Shown here: in pieces, positions 31,612 to 38,716 of the stretch
How the letters are laid out: every line of letters starts with the position of its first letter
How positions within the stretch are numbered: position 1 is the stretch's first letter
Origin: Pelagibacterium luteolum
Lineage (GTDB): Bacteria > Pseudomonadota > Alphaproteobacteria > Rhizobiales > Devosiaceae
NCBI RefSeq assembly: GCF_900100665.1
Contig: NZ_FNCS01000002.1
Span: 124,001-188,000 of the forward strand
DNA length: 64,000 nucleotides
Reading direction: 5' to 3'
The notes under the pieces: model-generated
What the model saw: only the letters and a program-made list of their open reading frames with translations
What the model was told of the DNA's origin: nothing
Database searches by the model: none
Made by a program: the position numbers and the translations under genes

Positions 31612-31862
31612 TGGACGCTCGATCATTTCACAACGCCCTCCGCATCATGCGCAACCTCGAAGGCTTCGAGATGCAGGACGCTGGCGTACTCGATGAGAAC
31701 TGGGGGACGCGCGAGGCAAGCAGTCGCGATCAACTAGCCGCGTTCTATGCCGACCCCTTTGGCGAAGCCCTTCGGATGCCTGACGCCAACTTCGACCGCC
31801 TCTATGCGCTGATTGAAAGCCGCCAGCCGAACCGGGAATCAGCCATGGAGGCAGTAGCGTGA
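31611..31862 (+). CDS. Hypothetical early protein
   Basis: The product is 83 aa, helical and acidic (R-S-F-H-N-A-L-R-I-M-R-N-L, then D-A-N-F-D-R-L-Y-A-L-I-E-S). It shares its first base with the previous stop and its last four with the next start. No motif identifies a function. Confidence 0.5.
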   Translation: MDARSFHNALRIMRNLEGFEMQDAGVLDENWGTREASSRDQLAAFYADPFGEALRMPDANFDRLYALIESRQPNRESAMEAVA

Positions 31863-32104
31863 GCTATCCCAAAATCAAACCGTGCCCCTTGTGCGGAAGC
31901 TCGGAGGACATGGACGTCTACACCTACGACAACGGGTGTCGGCACGTCGAATGCACCACTACCTGCGGGTATTTGGGGCCAGCTAGCAGCAGCATCCTAT
32001 GGGCAATCCGGCACCACAATTCACAGCGCGACAAGACGGCTGCGAGACATGCTGCTGCCCTCGCCACCTCCCCCAGCCCATCCGCCAGAAAGGACAGAGC
32101 ATGA
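31859..32104 (+). CDS. Lar-like zinc-ribbon protein
   Basis: The product is 81 aa with a GTG start overlapping the previous stop. It has K-P-C-P-L-C-G-S-S near residue 7 and C-T-T-T-C-G-Y-L-G-P about 25 residues later, then A-I-R-H-H-N. This is the layout of the Lar restriction-alleviation family, small zinc proteins that relieve host type I restriction. The usual final W-N is changed to H-N. With two phage methyltransferases it could defend entering DNA. Confidence 0.7.
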   Translation: MSYPKIKPCPLCGSSEDMDVYTYDNGCRHVECTTTCGYLGPASSSILWAIRHHNSQRDKTAARHAAALATSPSPSARKDRA

Positions 32105-32550
32105 GCACGAACGAATGGAAATGGTGGGGCGGCGTTGACGAGGAAGTCTGCACCTATGGCCCGTTCGACACCAAAGAAGATGTGATAGCGGAAGCTGCTG
32201 CCGATGGGACCGGTGAGTTCCAAGACGAAAACGGCAATTGGAAAATTGGTGTTCACGTTGTCGAAGCCCGCAAGGACCCGCTCCGATTGGCGGACTGGAT
32301 AGGCGATGCCGATGAGCTGATGGAGCGCGCCGAGGAAAGCGTATCAGACAGCGACAGGGCAAGCTCTGAGCATGATGAGCCACCCTACTTTGAGTGCTCA
32401 AAGGATCAGGAAGCTGATCTTGAGCGCCGCATCAAAGCTGCTTGTGATGAATGGCAGGCCGAACACAAGCTGACGTTCACAACATTCACGTTTAGCGCAT
32501 CTCGCAACCATGAATATGTCGTGGTCGATCATCCGGGGCTGGAACAATGA
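32101..32550 (+). CDS. Hypothetical acidic early protein
   Basis: The product is 149 aa from the ATG at 32101 (ATGA overlap). The first half is a probable beta domain (W-K-W-W-G-G-V-D-E-E-V-C-T-Y-G-P-F). It continues with L-R-L-A-D-W-I-G-D-A-D and a helical end Q-E-A-D-L-E-R-R-I-K-A-A-C. Proteins with this W-W-G and G-P-F opening occur in other alphaproteobacterial phages without known function. Confidence 0.5.
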   Translation: MSTNEWKWWGGVDEEVCTYGPFDTKEDVIAEAAADGTGEFQDENGNWKIGVHVVEARKDPLRLADWIGDADELMERAEESVSDSDRASSEHDEPPYFECSKDQEADLERRIKAACDEWQAEHKLTFTTFTFSASRNHEYVVVDHPGLEQ

Positions 32551-32681
32551 ACGTCCTGTCCTCCCCCAACTTCAAGACCGCTATCGCTTCACTGGCCTTT
32601 GTCTCCGTGGTGATGGTCTGGGCTGTAGAGGCGCGGTTTGACCGTCCGTTTTTGGACGCCGTTATGGCGCTGGTGTCGTGA
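32547..32681 (+). CDS. 44-aa membrane peptide
   Basis: The ATG at 32547 overlaps the previous stop. Residues 11-27 are hydrophobic (T-A-I-A-S-L-A-F-V-S-V-V-M-V-W), flanked by polar ends. The last base pair block is shared with the next gene start. A single-pass inner membrane peptide is likely; the function is unknown. Confidence 0.55.
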   Translation: MNVLSSPNFKTAIASLAFVSVVMVWAVEARFDRPFLDAVMALVS

Positions 32682-32944
32682 TGCTCAGGACGCCCCAAAA
32701 GAAGCCGTGCCCTACCTGTGGCGGAAGCGGCGAGATAGCCATCCATATCGGTGATCGTATCGCTGATCTTCGTAAGAAGGCAGGGCTTACGCAACAGGAC
32801 CTAGCCGACAAGCTGCCAGTTACTCGACCTCAGTTGGCGAACATCGAGTGTGGTCGAGGTGAGCCGTCCATGAGCACGCTGCAAGCGCTTTGCATGGCAT
32901 TGGAGATCGACGCCGATACGCTGCTGTTTGGAGGTGAAGAATGA
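32678..32944 (+). CDS. XRE-type HTH protein with N-terminal CxxC knuckle
   Basis: The product is 88 aa if the GTG at 32678 is used; the ATG at 32681 is equally possible. An N-terminal C-P-T-C-G-G-S-G knuckle is followed by a clear XRE HTH, I-A-D-L-R-K-K-A-G-L-T-Q-Q-D-L-A-D then R-P-Q-L-A-N-I-E. It ends D-A-D-T-L-L-F-G. It could regulate the operon or bind the leader repeats. The knuckle plus HTH fusion is unusual. Confidence 0.7.
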   Translation: MMLRTPQKKPCPTCGGSGEIAIHIGDRIADLRKKAGLTQQDLADKLPVTRPQLANIECGRGEPSMSTLQALCMALEIDADTLLFGGEE

Positions 32945-33135
32945 CCGCTCTTTGCCTCGACCACTTCAACGACCGCGCCAAAGACCTTGCTGATGCAGGC
33001 GATATCATCCGCCTCGAAAGCCTCCTGGACGAAGCCGTAGCAGCGCGCATCGAACAGCGCGCCGATGCCCCGACAACACCGCAATTCAACAGGGCCGCAA
33101 GGCTCCTGGATCAGCTCAAGAGGAAAGCCGCATGA
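32941..33135 (+). CDS. 64-aa helical protein
   Basis: The start overlaps the previous stop by 4 bp. The protein is helical (D-R-A-K-D-L-A-D-A-G-D-I-I-R-L-E-S-L-L-D-E-A) with no known motif. It overlaps the start of the coiled-coil gene. Confidence 0.5.
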   Translation: MTALCLDHFNDRAKDLADAGDIIRLESLLDEAVAARIEQRADAPTTPQFNRAARLLDQLKRKAA

Positions 33136-33854
33136 CTGCAGTTACAGAACTTAGCAGAACGGGAAACGACCGCATCAAGCCAGGCGGCAACCTTTCGCCC
33201 TTCGATGCCATAGTTCTCGAGATCGATGATCTCTATGCCGAGGCCGCTAACTGGGCTGACGGCAGCGACATCGAAAGCCAAGAGCAGTGCGATGCGCTCG
33301 ACACATTGGACAAGGCCCTGCTGGCGCTGGACAAGAAGCGCGAGGCCCTGCGCAAAGAGGAGGTCAAACCCCTCGATGAGGCCAAGAAGGCCATCCAGGC
33401 GCTGCACAAACCGGTCGAGGCAAAGGTTGCCCGTGCCCGTGACGTGCTGAACGGCCCGCGGTCGAAGTGGAAGGCCAAGATCGAGGCCAAGAAGCGTGCC
33501 CGAGCCGAACAGGCGGCCCGTGAGGCCGAGGAAGAACGCGCCAAGGCCCTTGCGGCCATGCAGTCCAGTTCCGGCGATCTGGAGGCTCGTGAGCGGGCCG
33601 AGGAACAGCTTGCCCATGCCAAGGAGGCCGAGGCGTTCGCCAAGCGCGAGGACAAGCGCGCCAACACCGGCAACGGACTGCGCACCTATCATCGGGCCCA
33701 ACTGACCGACCTTCGGGCGGCTATCGGCCACTACTGGAAATCACAGACCGATGCGTTCGAAGCGCTGGTCTGCGACCTCGCCGCCAAGGACGTTCGCGCC
33801 GGCAAGCGCGACATCCCGGGATTTACCGTCATCGAAGAAAAGAAGGCCCTTTAG
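33132..33854 (+). CDS. Coiled-coil protein preceding Bet
   Basis: The product is 240 aa, almost all helical with long charged heptads ([31 protein letters not shown]). The last part has [12 protein letters not shown] and a G-F-T-V-I-E-E segment. Proteins of this kind often precede recT/bet in phages and may partner with single-strand annealing or an exonuclease. It ends 2 bp before bet. Confidence 0.6.
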   Translation: MTAVTELSRTGNDRIKPGGNLSPFDAIVLEIDDLYAEAANWADGSDIESQEQCDALDTLDKALLALDKKREALRKEEVKPLDEAKKAIQALHKPVEAKVARARDVLNGPRSKWKAKIEAKKRARAEQAAREAEEERAKALAAMQSSSGDLEARERAEEQLAHAKEAEAFAKREDKRANTGNGLRTYHRAQLTDLRAAIGHYWKSQTDAFEALVCDLAAKDVRAGKRDIPGFTVIEEKKAL

Positions 33855-33856
33855 CC

Positions 33857-34762
33857 ATGTCGCACGCCGTAGCAACAATTGATCACAGCCGCGCCGTTGC
33901 GGCCCCGACCACGTTCTCGAACGATCAGGTCGACTTGATCAAGCGCACAATCGCCAAGGATTCGACCGACGACGAGCTCCAGCTTTTCCTCAACCAGTGC
34001 AAGCGCACTGGGCTCGATCCATTCGCCCGCCAGATCTATGCCGTGAAGCGCTGGGACGCCAAAGCCCGCCGCGAAGTCATGGCAGTGCAAACCAGCATCG
34101 ACGGCTTTCGGCTGATCGCGGAGCGCAGCGGAAAGTATGCCGGACAGGTCGGCCCGTTCTGGTGCGGAGAGGATGGTCAGTGGACCGATGTATGGCTGTC
34201 CAGCAAGCCGCCCGTAGCGGCGAAGGTTGGTGTTCTCCGCTCTGACTTCTCGGAGCCATGCTTTGGCGTGGCGCGCTTCGAGTCCTACGCCCAGCGCACC
34301 AAGGACGGCAGCCTTACTCGCATGTGGCAGACCATGTGCGACGTGATGATCGCCAAGTGCGCCGAGGCATTGGCACTGCGCCGCGCCTTCCCGCAGGAAC
34401 TGTCCGGCCTCTACACAGCGGACGAAATGGCACAGGCTTCCAATGGGCGCGATGAACCCGCCGAGGCGTCAGGAGCCGCGCCGAAGTCGAAGCAGGCGTC
34501 ACGGGCTACTTATGAGCGTCTGAGCAAGGCCAATCGGGCATGCGAGACCGTCGAGGCATTCAACAAGCTGTGGGGCCATCCGGCGACCGAAAAGGCCGTC
34601 ATGGAATTGCCCAACGATTGGCAGCGGACCGTCCTCGATGAGAAGGCCGACAAGTTCTCCGAACTGTCGCCTCCCGAGGTCGAGCAGATCGAATACGAGA
34701 CCGCCGGCGCTGACGATGACTTCCCGTTCCCCGAAGACGACGACTTCCCCGGAGACAGATAA
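33857..34762 (+). CDS. bet: Single-strand annealing recombinase Bet (RecT-like)
   Basis: The product is 301 aa. Residues 25-190 match the lambda Bet family: [43 protein letters not shown], and [16 protein letters not shown]. The C-terminus is acidic and disordered, ending D-D-F-P. It anneals complementary single strands in phage recombination. No partner exonuclease with a clear motif is visible, so the adjacent coiled-coil gene or a host nuclease may supply ends. Confidence 0.88.
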   Translation: MSHAVATIDHSRAVAAPTTFSNDQVDLIKRTIAKDSTDDELQLFLNQCKRTGLDPFARQIYAVKRWDAKARREVMAVQTSIDGFRLIAERSGKYAGQVGPFWCGEDGQWTDVWLSSKPPVAAKVGVLRSDFSEPCFGVARFESYAQRTKDGSLTRMWQTMCDVMIAKCAEALALRRAFPQELSGLYTADEMAQASNGRDEPAEASGAAPKSKQASRATYERLSKANRACETVEAFNKLWGHPATEKAVMELPNDWQRTVLDEKADKFSELSPPEVEQIEYETAGADDDFPFPEDDDFPGDR

Positions 34763-34819
34763 CCGCAGCGCAAGGCGGGGGACGGCGGAAACGTCGCCCC
34801 CGATGCGCAGGAGAGAACA

Positions 34820-35275
34820 ATGGGCAGACATGTTGTGACATTGGCGAATGATCGGCTGCGAAACACCGCAGTCGAATACGTTCGGAAGGCGAAGGACGGA
34901 TCGCGCGTCGAGTTCAAGGGCCCGCGTCGATCGACAGACCAAAATTCAAAGATGTGGGCGTGCCTGTCTGACATCGCCCGCCAGATCAAATGGGCCGATC
35001 AGTGGCTCACTGCGGATGATTGGAAACTCCTATTCCTCGACGCTCTGAGACGTGAGCACGGCGACCAGTTGCGCCTTGTGCCGAACCTGGACCGAACCGG
35101 CGTCCTGAGCCTGAGCACATCGTCATCGGATCTGGACCGTGAGGAGATGGGCGACCTGATCACCATCATCTCGGCATTCGGCGACAACCACGGCGTCGAA
35201 TGGTCCGAGCCAAAGAAACCCGGCGATGGGCGCCCTACCCCGCCTGTGTCCGCCTACGTTGAGGAGAATGCGTGA
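34820..35275 (+). CDS. ninB: NinB-family recombination mediator
   Basis: The product is 151 aa. The features G-P-R-R-S-T-D-Q-N-S-K-M-W, D-I-A-R-Q-I-K-W, D-D-W-K-L-L-F-L-D-A and the late L-I-T-I-I-S-A-F-G-D-N-H-G-V-E-W match the NinB/Orf family, which helps load recombinases like RecFOR. A GGAGAG ribosome site precedes it. It should act with Bet and RusA. Confidence 0.82.
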   Translation: MGRHVVTLANDRLRNTAVEYVRKAKDGSRVEFKGPRRSTDQNSKMWACLSDIARQIKWADQWLTADDWKLLFLDALRREHGDQLRLVPNLDRTGVLSLSTSSSDLDREEMGDLITIISAFGDNHGVEWSEPKKPGDGRPTPPVSAYVEENA

Positions 35276-35559
35276 TGCCGACTACAGCAGAGCATACGCC
35301 GGGAGAGTGGCGCTACAGCATCAATTATGGCCCCGAGGACGAGGCGAACTACGCCAACGTCTATGACGGCGAAGGACAGTATGTCAGCAATCTCAAAATC
35401 CATCACGCAATAGCCGTAGTCAAGGCAATGAACAGCGCCGATGAGATGCTGGTGGCACTTCAAGCGACGGAACTGGTTCTCTCACAGGAAGGGCGGGAAG
35501 GCACGCTGCTTCTTATGGGTGTGCGCGCCGCCATCGCCAAAGCCGAGGGCAAGCCATGA
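35272..35559 (+). CDS. Hypothetical phage protein
   Basis: The product is 95 aa; start GTG at 35272 or ATG at 35275. The opening H-T-P-G-E-W-R-Y and the helical part A-I-A-V-V-K-A-M-N-S-A-D-E-M-L-V-A-L form a layout shared by many small phage proteins (T-P-G-P-W type N-terminus). The function is not known. Confidence 0.5.
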   Translation: MMPTTAEHTPGEWRYSINYGPEDEANYANVYDGEGQYVSNLKIHHAIAVVKAMNSADEMLVALQATELVLSQEGREGTLLLMGVRAAIAKAEGKP

Positions 35560-35765
35560 ACATCCCCCGCTATATCCGCAAAGCCATCTGGGCATGGCAG
35601 GACTGGCAGTTCGACCGCCGCATGAAGCGAGAGCGCCCGGAATGGTTTGCAGCCCGTGAGAAGGCCCGAATGGAACGCAAACGTCACGGCAAGGTCAAGC
35701 CTCTGGATATCAGAACACAGGCAGCGTGCCGCGAGGAACTGCAACGGGAATTGGGCCATGGGTGA
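35556..35765 (+). CDS. Small basic protein
   Basis: The product is 69 aa, very basic and helical (R-Y-I-R-K-A-I-W-A-W-Q-D-W, M-K-R-E-R-P-E-W, R-M-E-R-K-R-H). A DNA- or RNA-binding role is possible from charge. Its end overlaps the Arr-like gene by 8 bp. Confidence 0.5.
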   Translation: MNIPRYIRKAIWAWQDWQFDRRMKRERPEWFAAREKARMERKRHGKVKPLDIRTQAACREELQRELGHG

Positions 35766-36138
35766 GCGATATTACCACGGCGGGTTCGGTGGGTTGCGCG
35801 TAGGGATGTACGTGCTGCCACCCTCGATCACCAAAGCAGCATCAACGGCTGACTTCGGGGCCGGAACGGTATGCCGCAAGGACCGCGTTTATATCACGTC
35901 TCGATTTGAGAACGCCATGGAAGCAGCTGCGATGCACCCAAGCGGGCGCGGCAGAGTATATGAAGTTGAACCCATTGGGGAGATCGCTGTCGATCCGGAC
36001 TCTGTCATGTTTCCCGGACAAGATCCTTGGTCGTGGGAGTGCGAGCGCGCCGTTGTCGTCGCCATCCATAAGCTGCGCGGCAAGGATATCAAGCGCATCA
36101 AGAAATTGGTCGGGGCAGAATTTGGGGTGTTGCTATGA
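35758..36138 (+). CDS. Arr-like ADP-ribosyltransferase domain protein
   Basis: The product is 126 aa from the ATG at 35758. It shows the Arr family layout: Y-Y-H-G-G at residues 5-9, L-R-V-G-M-Y-V-L-P-P-S at 13-23, R-V-Y-I-T near 43, and G-R-V-Y-E-V-E-P-I-G at 65-74, followed by D-P-D and a C-E-R-A-V-V strand. Arr enzymes transfer ADP-ribose, classically to rifampicin. Phage homologs may modify host proteins or nucleic acids. The substrate here is unknown. It is tightly coupled to its neighbours. Confidence 0.6.
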   Translation: MGERYYHGGFGGLRVGMYVLPPSITKAASTADFGAGTVCRKDRVYITSRFENAMEAAAMHPSGRGRVYEVEPIGEIAVDPDSVMFPGQDPWSWECERAVVVAIHKLRGKDIKRIKKLVGAEFGVLL

Positions 36139-36314
36139 AATTCACCCCGTCCGAAACCACCCTCATCGAACTCATCTCCGCCATGCCTGGACGCTCATAC
36201 TGCCCAGATGCAGATGAGCCATTGAACCGGGAAGCTGCAAGGCTGTTGCGTCGTCTTGAGAGCAAGGCGCTATCCGCATTGAGCCTGTTGACGGCGGGTT
36301 TCGGTACACGGTGA
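36135..36314 (+). CDS. 59-aa protein of unknown function
   Basis: The start overlaps the previous stop by 4 bp. It is helical (E-T-T-L-I-E-L-I-S-A-M, R-E-A-A-R-L-L-R-R-L-E-S-K-A-L). It ends 3 bp before the HNH gene. No family is recognised. Confidence 0.5.
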   Translation: MKFTPSETTLIELISAMPGRSYCPDADEPLNREAARLLRRLESKALSALSLLTAGFGTR

Positions 36315-36317
36315 TGG

Positions 36318-36719
36318 ATGGCGTCCATGGCTAGAGCAACCGAGGAATGGGTCGGCAAGCATGACGACAGCAAGATACCGGATCGCGTCAAAGACCGCAT
36401 CATGGAACGCGAGAACCGCACTTGCTACCTCTCGGGCCGCAAGTTCATGCCCGGTGATCCTATCGACTGGGATCATCGCATCGCCCTCATCAACTGGGCA
36501 GGCGAAGGCCACGGCAACCGGGAGAGCAACATCTATCCCGTCCTGCGCGCGCCGCACAAGGAAAAGACCAAGCAGGACGTGAAGATCAAGGCCAAGAGCG
36601 CCCGCACCCGGCAAAAGCATCTCGGCATCAAGAAACCCCAATCATCCCTCTCCCACGCCCGTTACAAGCGCAAGATGGACGGCACTGTGGTCGATAGGCA
36701 AACCGGAGAACCAGTATGA
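36318..36719 (+). CDS. HNH-type nuclease-like protein
   Basis: The product is 133 aa (start at 36318, or nine bases later at 36327). It contains C-Y-L-S-G-R-K-F, then I-D-W-D-H-R-I-A-L, N-I-Y-P-V-L-R-A-P-H-K-E-K-T, which is a compact HNH pattern. The C-terminus is basic. In phages such small HNH proteins often aid packaging or DNA processing. It overlaps the next start by 4 bp. Confidence 0.65.
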   Translation: MASMARATEEWVGKHDDSKIPDRVKDRIMERENRTCYLSGRKFMPGDPIDWDHRIALINWAGEGHGNRESNIYPVLRAPHKEKTKQDVKIKAKSARTRQKHLGIKKPQSSLSHARYKRKMDGTVVDRQTGEPV

Positions 36720-37786
36720 CCGACGATAAACTGATTGCGGCGCTGCGGGGACTGTTCAACACGCCCGTTGAGAAGGTTGACGCGAATACGCTGGCCATCA
36801 TTGCTAGGAAAGCCGCCGACCGCCTATCCGAACTCTCCCCCTCTCGCCTATCAGCCAATGATGAGGGGGTGGTGGATGAAGAACTGATTGCTGACTTGCG
36901 GAAATACGGAAATTCGGGGAATAAATATATCCAATCGTATTGGGCGCGTTCCGCAGTCCTAAAAGCCGCCGATCTGCTAGAAGCTATCCCCCAGATTTCG
37001 GATGAAGAATGCGACCATATCTGCATGGGCGAATGCGCAACGGAAGGGTGCGAGAATTGCGGCCTGCACTACTACGAGAGCGGCGGTGTCGGCTCGTATT
37101 ATTGCGGGGCGTGTCTGCGCAAGATCAAGGCTCTTGCCACCAAGGAGCCGCCCGATCCTTCAAGGGGCTGGCTAATCCACAAGGCGGGGCGCGGCTGGTA
37201 CCGACCAAACGCTCAAGGCTACACGAACAAAACCAGCGAAGCGGGGCGATATTCTCGGGATGAGGCGGAGAGCTATTCTCACCCGAACGGGTGGGATGGC
37301 CCACGCGACGGGATCACCATCAAACACGAAAGCGAAGTCACCCCAACCCCTGCCAGCGGAGAGCAGATGGAGGTGGTGGCGTGGCTCCTGAAGACCCTAA
37401 CCGATAAAGGCGAACCGCTGACGAGCAGCCTACGTTTCTATGACCCGCATTCTCCCGATGCTCAGCCCCTCGTCACCCTCGAAGCCGCACAGAAGGCTGT
37501 GGCGGAGAGGGATGGGGAGATTGAGCGGTTGCGTCATGATCTTGCGCGCTCGATGAATGCGCACAGCGAGGCAGAAGCCGAGATTGAACGCATGACGCCC
37601 AAGTTTGTGGCCTATGAATATCTGGAATCACCAGCGGGCAGGGAAATAGCTGAAGCGCGAGTGGCCGAGCTTGAAGCCGCGCTTCGCGACATTGAGGATG
37701 AAACAGTCCTAGATGACAATGGAGAGGAAACGCTTTCAGACGCCGCACAGATTGCCCGCGCACTCCGCAAGGCGGGGGAGGTGTAG
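36716..37786 (+). CDS. Mosaic phage protein (Ea22-like layout)
   Basis: The product is 356 aa in several modules. A helical N-terminus comes first, then a Cys-rich segment (C-D-H-I-C, C-E-N-C-G, Y-C-G-A-C) at about 100-137. Next is a W-L-I-H-K-A-G-R-G-W-Y-R-P-N module at about 151-165 (a surface-like repeat seen in other phage early proteins). A coiled-coil C-terminus (E-R-D-G-E-I-E-R-L-R) ends in A-R-A-L-R-K-A. Such mosaics recur in early regions. The function is unknown. Confidence 0.5.
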   Translation: MTDDKLIAALRGLFNTPVEKVDANTLAIIARKAADRLSELSPSRLSANDEGVVDEELIADLRKYGNSGNKYIQSYWARSAVLKAADLLEAIPQISDEECDHICMGECATEGCENCGLHYYESGGVGSYYCGACLRKIKALATKEPPDPSRGWLIHKAGRGWYRPNAQGYTNKTSEAGRYSRDEAESYSHPNGWDGPRDGITIKHESEVTPTPASGEQMEVVAWLLKTLTDKGEPLTSSLRFYDPHSPDAQPLVTLEAAQKAVAERDGEIERLRHDLARSMNAHSEAEAEIERMTPKFVAYEYLESPAGREIAEARVAELEAALRDIEDETVLDDNGEETLSDAAQIARALRKAGEV

Positions 37787-37788
37787 CC

Positions 37789-38259
37789 ATGCCCCTCTTG
37801 ACACCAGCACAGGTTCGCGCCGGCAAGAAACGTGATTACCGCGTTGATCGTGCCAAACTGGTTACGCTTTACTTCGTGGGTTGCGCTAAAAATCCGGTCC
37901 ACATGAAGATCGGCGTCACAACCAATCTGGACGTCCGCATGAATCGCATGCAGAGCGCAAACCCATTCCTGCTTAAGCCCCACTGGGCTTTCACCGCGCA
38001 TATAGACGTTGAACGTGCGATCCACGAGAAGCTGACTGAATACCACTTCCGAGGAGAATGGTTTCTCAATGAGGACGGTTCGGTTTGGGCCTTCGGCCGG
38101 AATCTGTTCAAACGCGTAAGCGGAAGGCTTTATCGGACGGCCAAGATGCCGGAAGACACAGACCTGGCCTGCGACCCAGAGTTCTTCTGGTCGAGGTACT
38201 GGTCGCATCAACTGACGCTTAAGGATGTGGAAGCGTGTGAACCGGAGCCACTCGAATGA
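37789..38259 (+). CDS. GIY-YIG-like (MUG113/T5orf172) protein
   Basis: The product is 156 aa. Residues 28-100 read Y-F-V-G-C then H-M-K-I-G-V-T-T-N-L-D-V-R-M-N-R-M-Q-S, F-L-L-K-P-H-W, and I-H-E-K-L then R-G-E-W-F, the layout of the T5orf172/MUG113 branch of GIY-YIG nucleases. It is likely a DNA-cutting or DNA-binding protein of unknown purpose. Its end is coupled to the PrtN-like gene. Confidence 0.7.
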   Translation: MPLLTPAQVRAGKKRDYRVDRAKLVTLYFVGCAKNPVHMKIGVTTNLDVRMNRMQSANPFLLKPHWAFTAHIDVERAIHEKLTEYHFRGEWFLNEDGSVWAFGRNLFKRVSGRLYRTAKMPEDTDLACDPEFFWSRYWSHQLTLKDVEACEPEPLE

Positions 38260-38519
38260 ACACAGCTTTTCTTCTCATGGCGCAGTACAACGGCAAGGCG
38301 ATCATACCGCTTGAGGATGTATGCCGGGACTACTTCGCACCGCTCGGATTCGAAAAGTTCAAGGTCAAGCTGGCGACCGGTCAAATCAGCTTGCCAGTGG
38401 TGCGCGTCGAGGACAGCCAAAAGGGTGCGAAGGGCGTCCATTTGCAAGATTTGGCGGACTATCTCGATTCGCGACGTGCCTTGGCACTGAAAGAGCAGAG
38501 GCAGTTACAAGCCTCGTAA
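38256..38519 (+). CDS. prtN: PrtN-like pyocin activator family protein
   Basis: The product is 87 aa. It follows the family pattern closely: N-T-A-F-L-L-M-A-Q-Y then I-P-L-E-D-V-C-R-D-Y-F, K-V-K-L-A-T-G-Q-I-S-L-P, S-Q-K-G-A-K-G-V-H and D-L-A-D-Y-L-D-S-R-R. PrtN activates pyocin genes in Pseudomonas. In alphaproteobacterial prophages, homologs often sit near the prophage end. It is the last gene before a strong terminator and the host boundary. Confidence 0.8.
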   Translation: MNTAFLLMAQYNGKAIIPLEDVCRDYFAPLGFEKFKVKLATGQISLPVVRVEDSQKGAKGVHLQDLADYLDSRRALALKEQRQLQAS

Positions 38520-38560
38520 GTCCTACGCGCAATCCTACATCGACACTGCCGACTGAACGC

Positions 38561-38590
38561 AAAGCCCCGCACGCCGGGGCTTTCGTTTTT
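38561..38590 (+). terminator. Terminator of rightward early operon
   Basis: The 9-bp stem AAAGCCCCG/CGGGGCTTT with a 5-nt loop is followed by CGTTTTT. It lies 42 bp after the PrtN-like gene. Confidence 0.85.
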
Positions 38591-38716
38591 CACACCGTCC
38601 AGTCCATCATCGGCGCAATGGAAAAGCGCCGCGCGGCGATCAGCGAAGGTACAGTCATGGGCTAAATCTATGTGGTTGCGCGCGTCCCTTACCACCCACA
38701 AAAGAATTTCGCCACC

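Larger units (their letters stand above)
1..38600. mobile_element. Prophage of a short-tailed (podovirus-like) temperate phage, left end outside window
   Basis: A continuous phage gene block is visible: terminase, portal, scaffold, capsid, tail and lysis genes on the minus strand; a cro/CI switch near 28.5 kb; replication and recombination genes on both arms; and a PrtN-like gene at the right end. Host-type genes begin at 38717 (UvrA-like). The right boundary is placed in the 38520-38716 gap by gene content, because I could not find an attachment repeat. The left boundary is outside the window, since a lysis gene is cut at base 1. No integrase is seen inside. Confidence 0.93.

Noticed and set aside
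38617-38665. Short frame reading MEKRRAAISEGTVMG at the prophage edge
   Set aside because: Fifteen codons with no ribosome site; more likely part of the junction than a gene.
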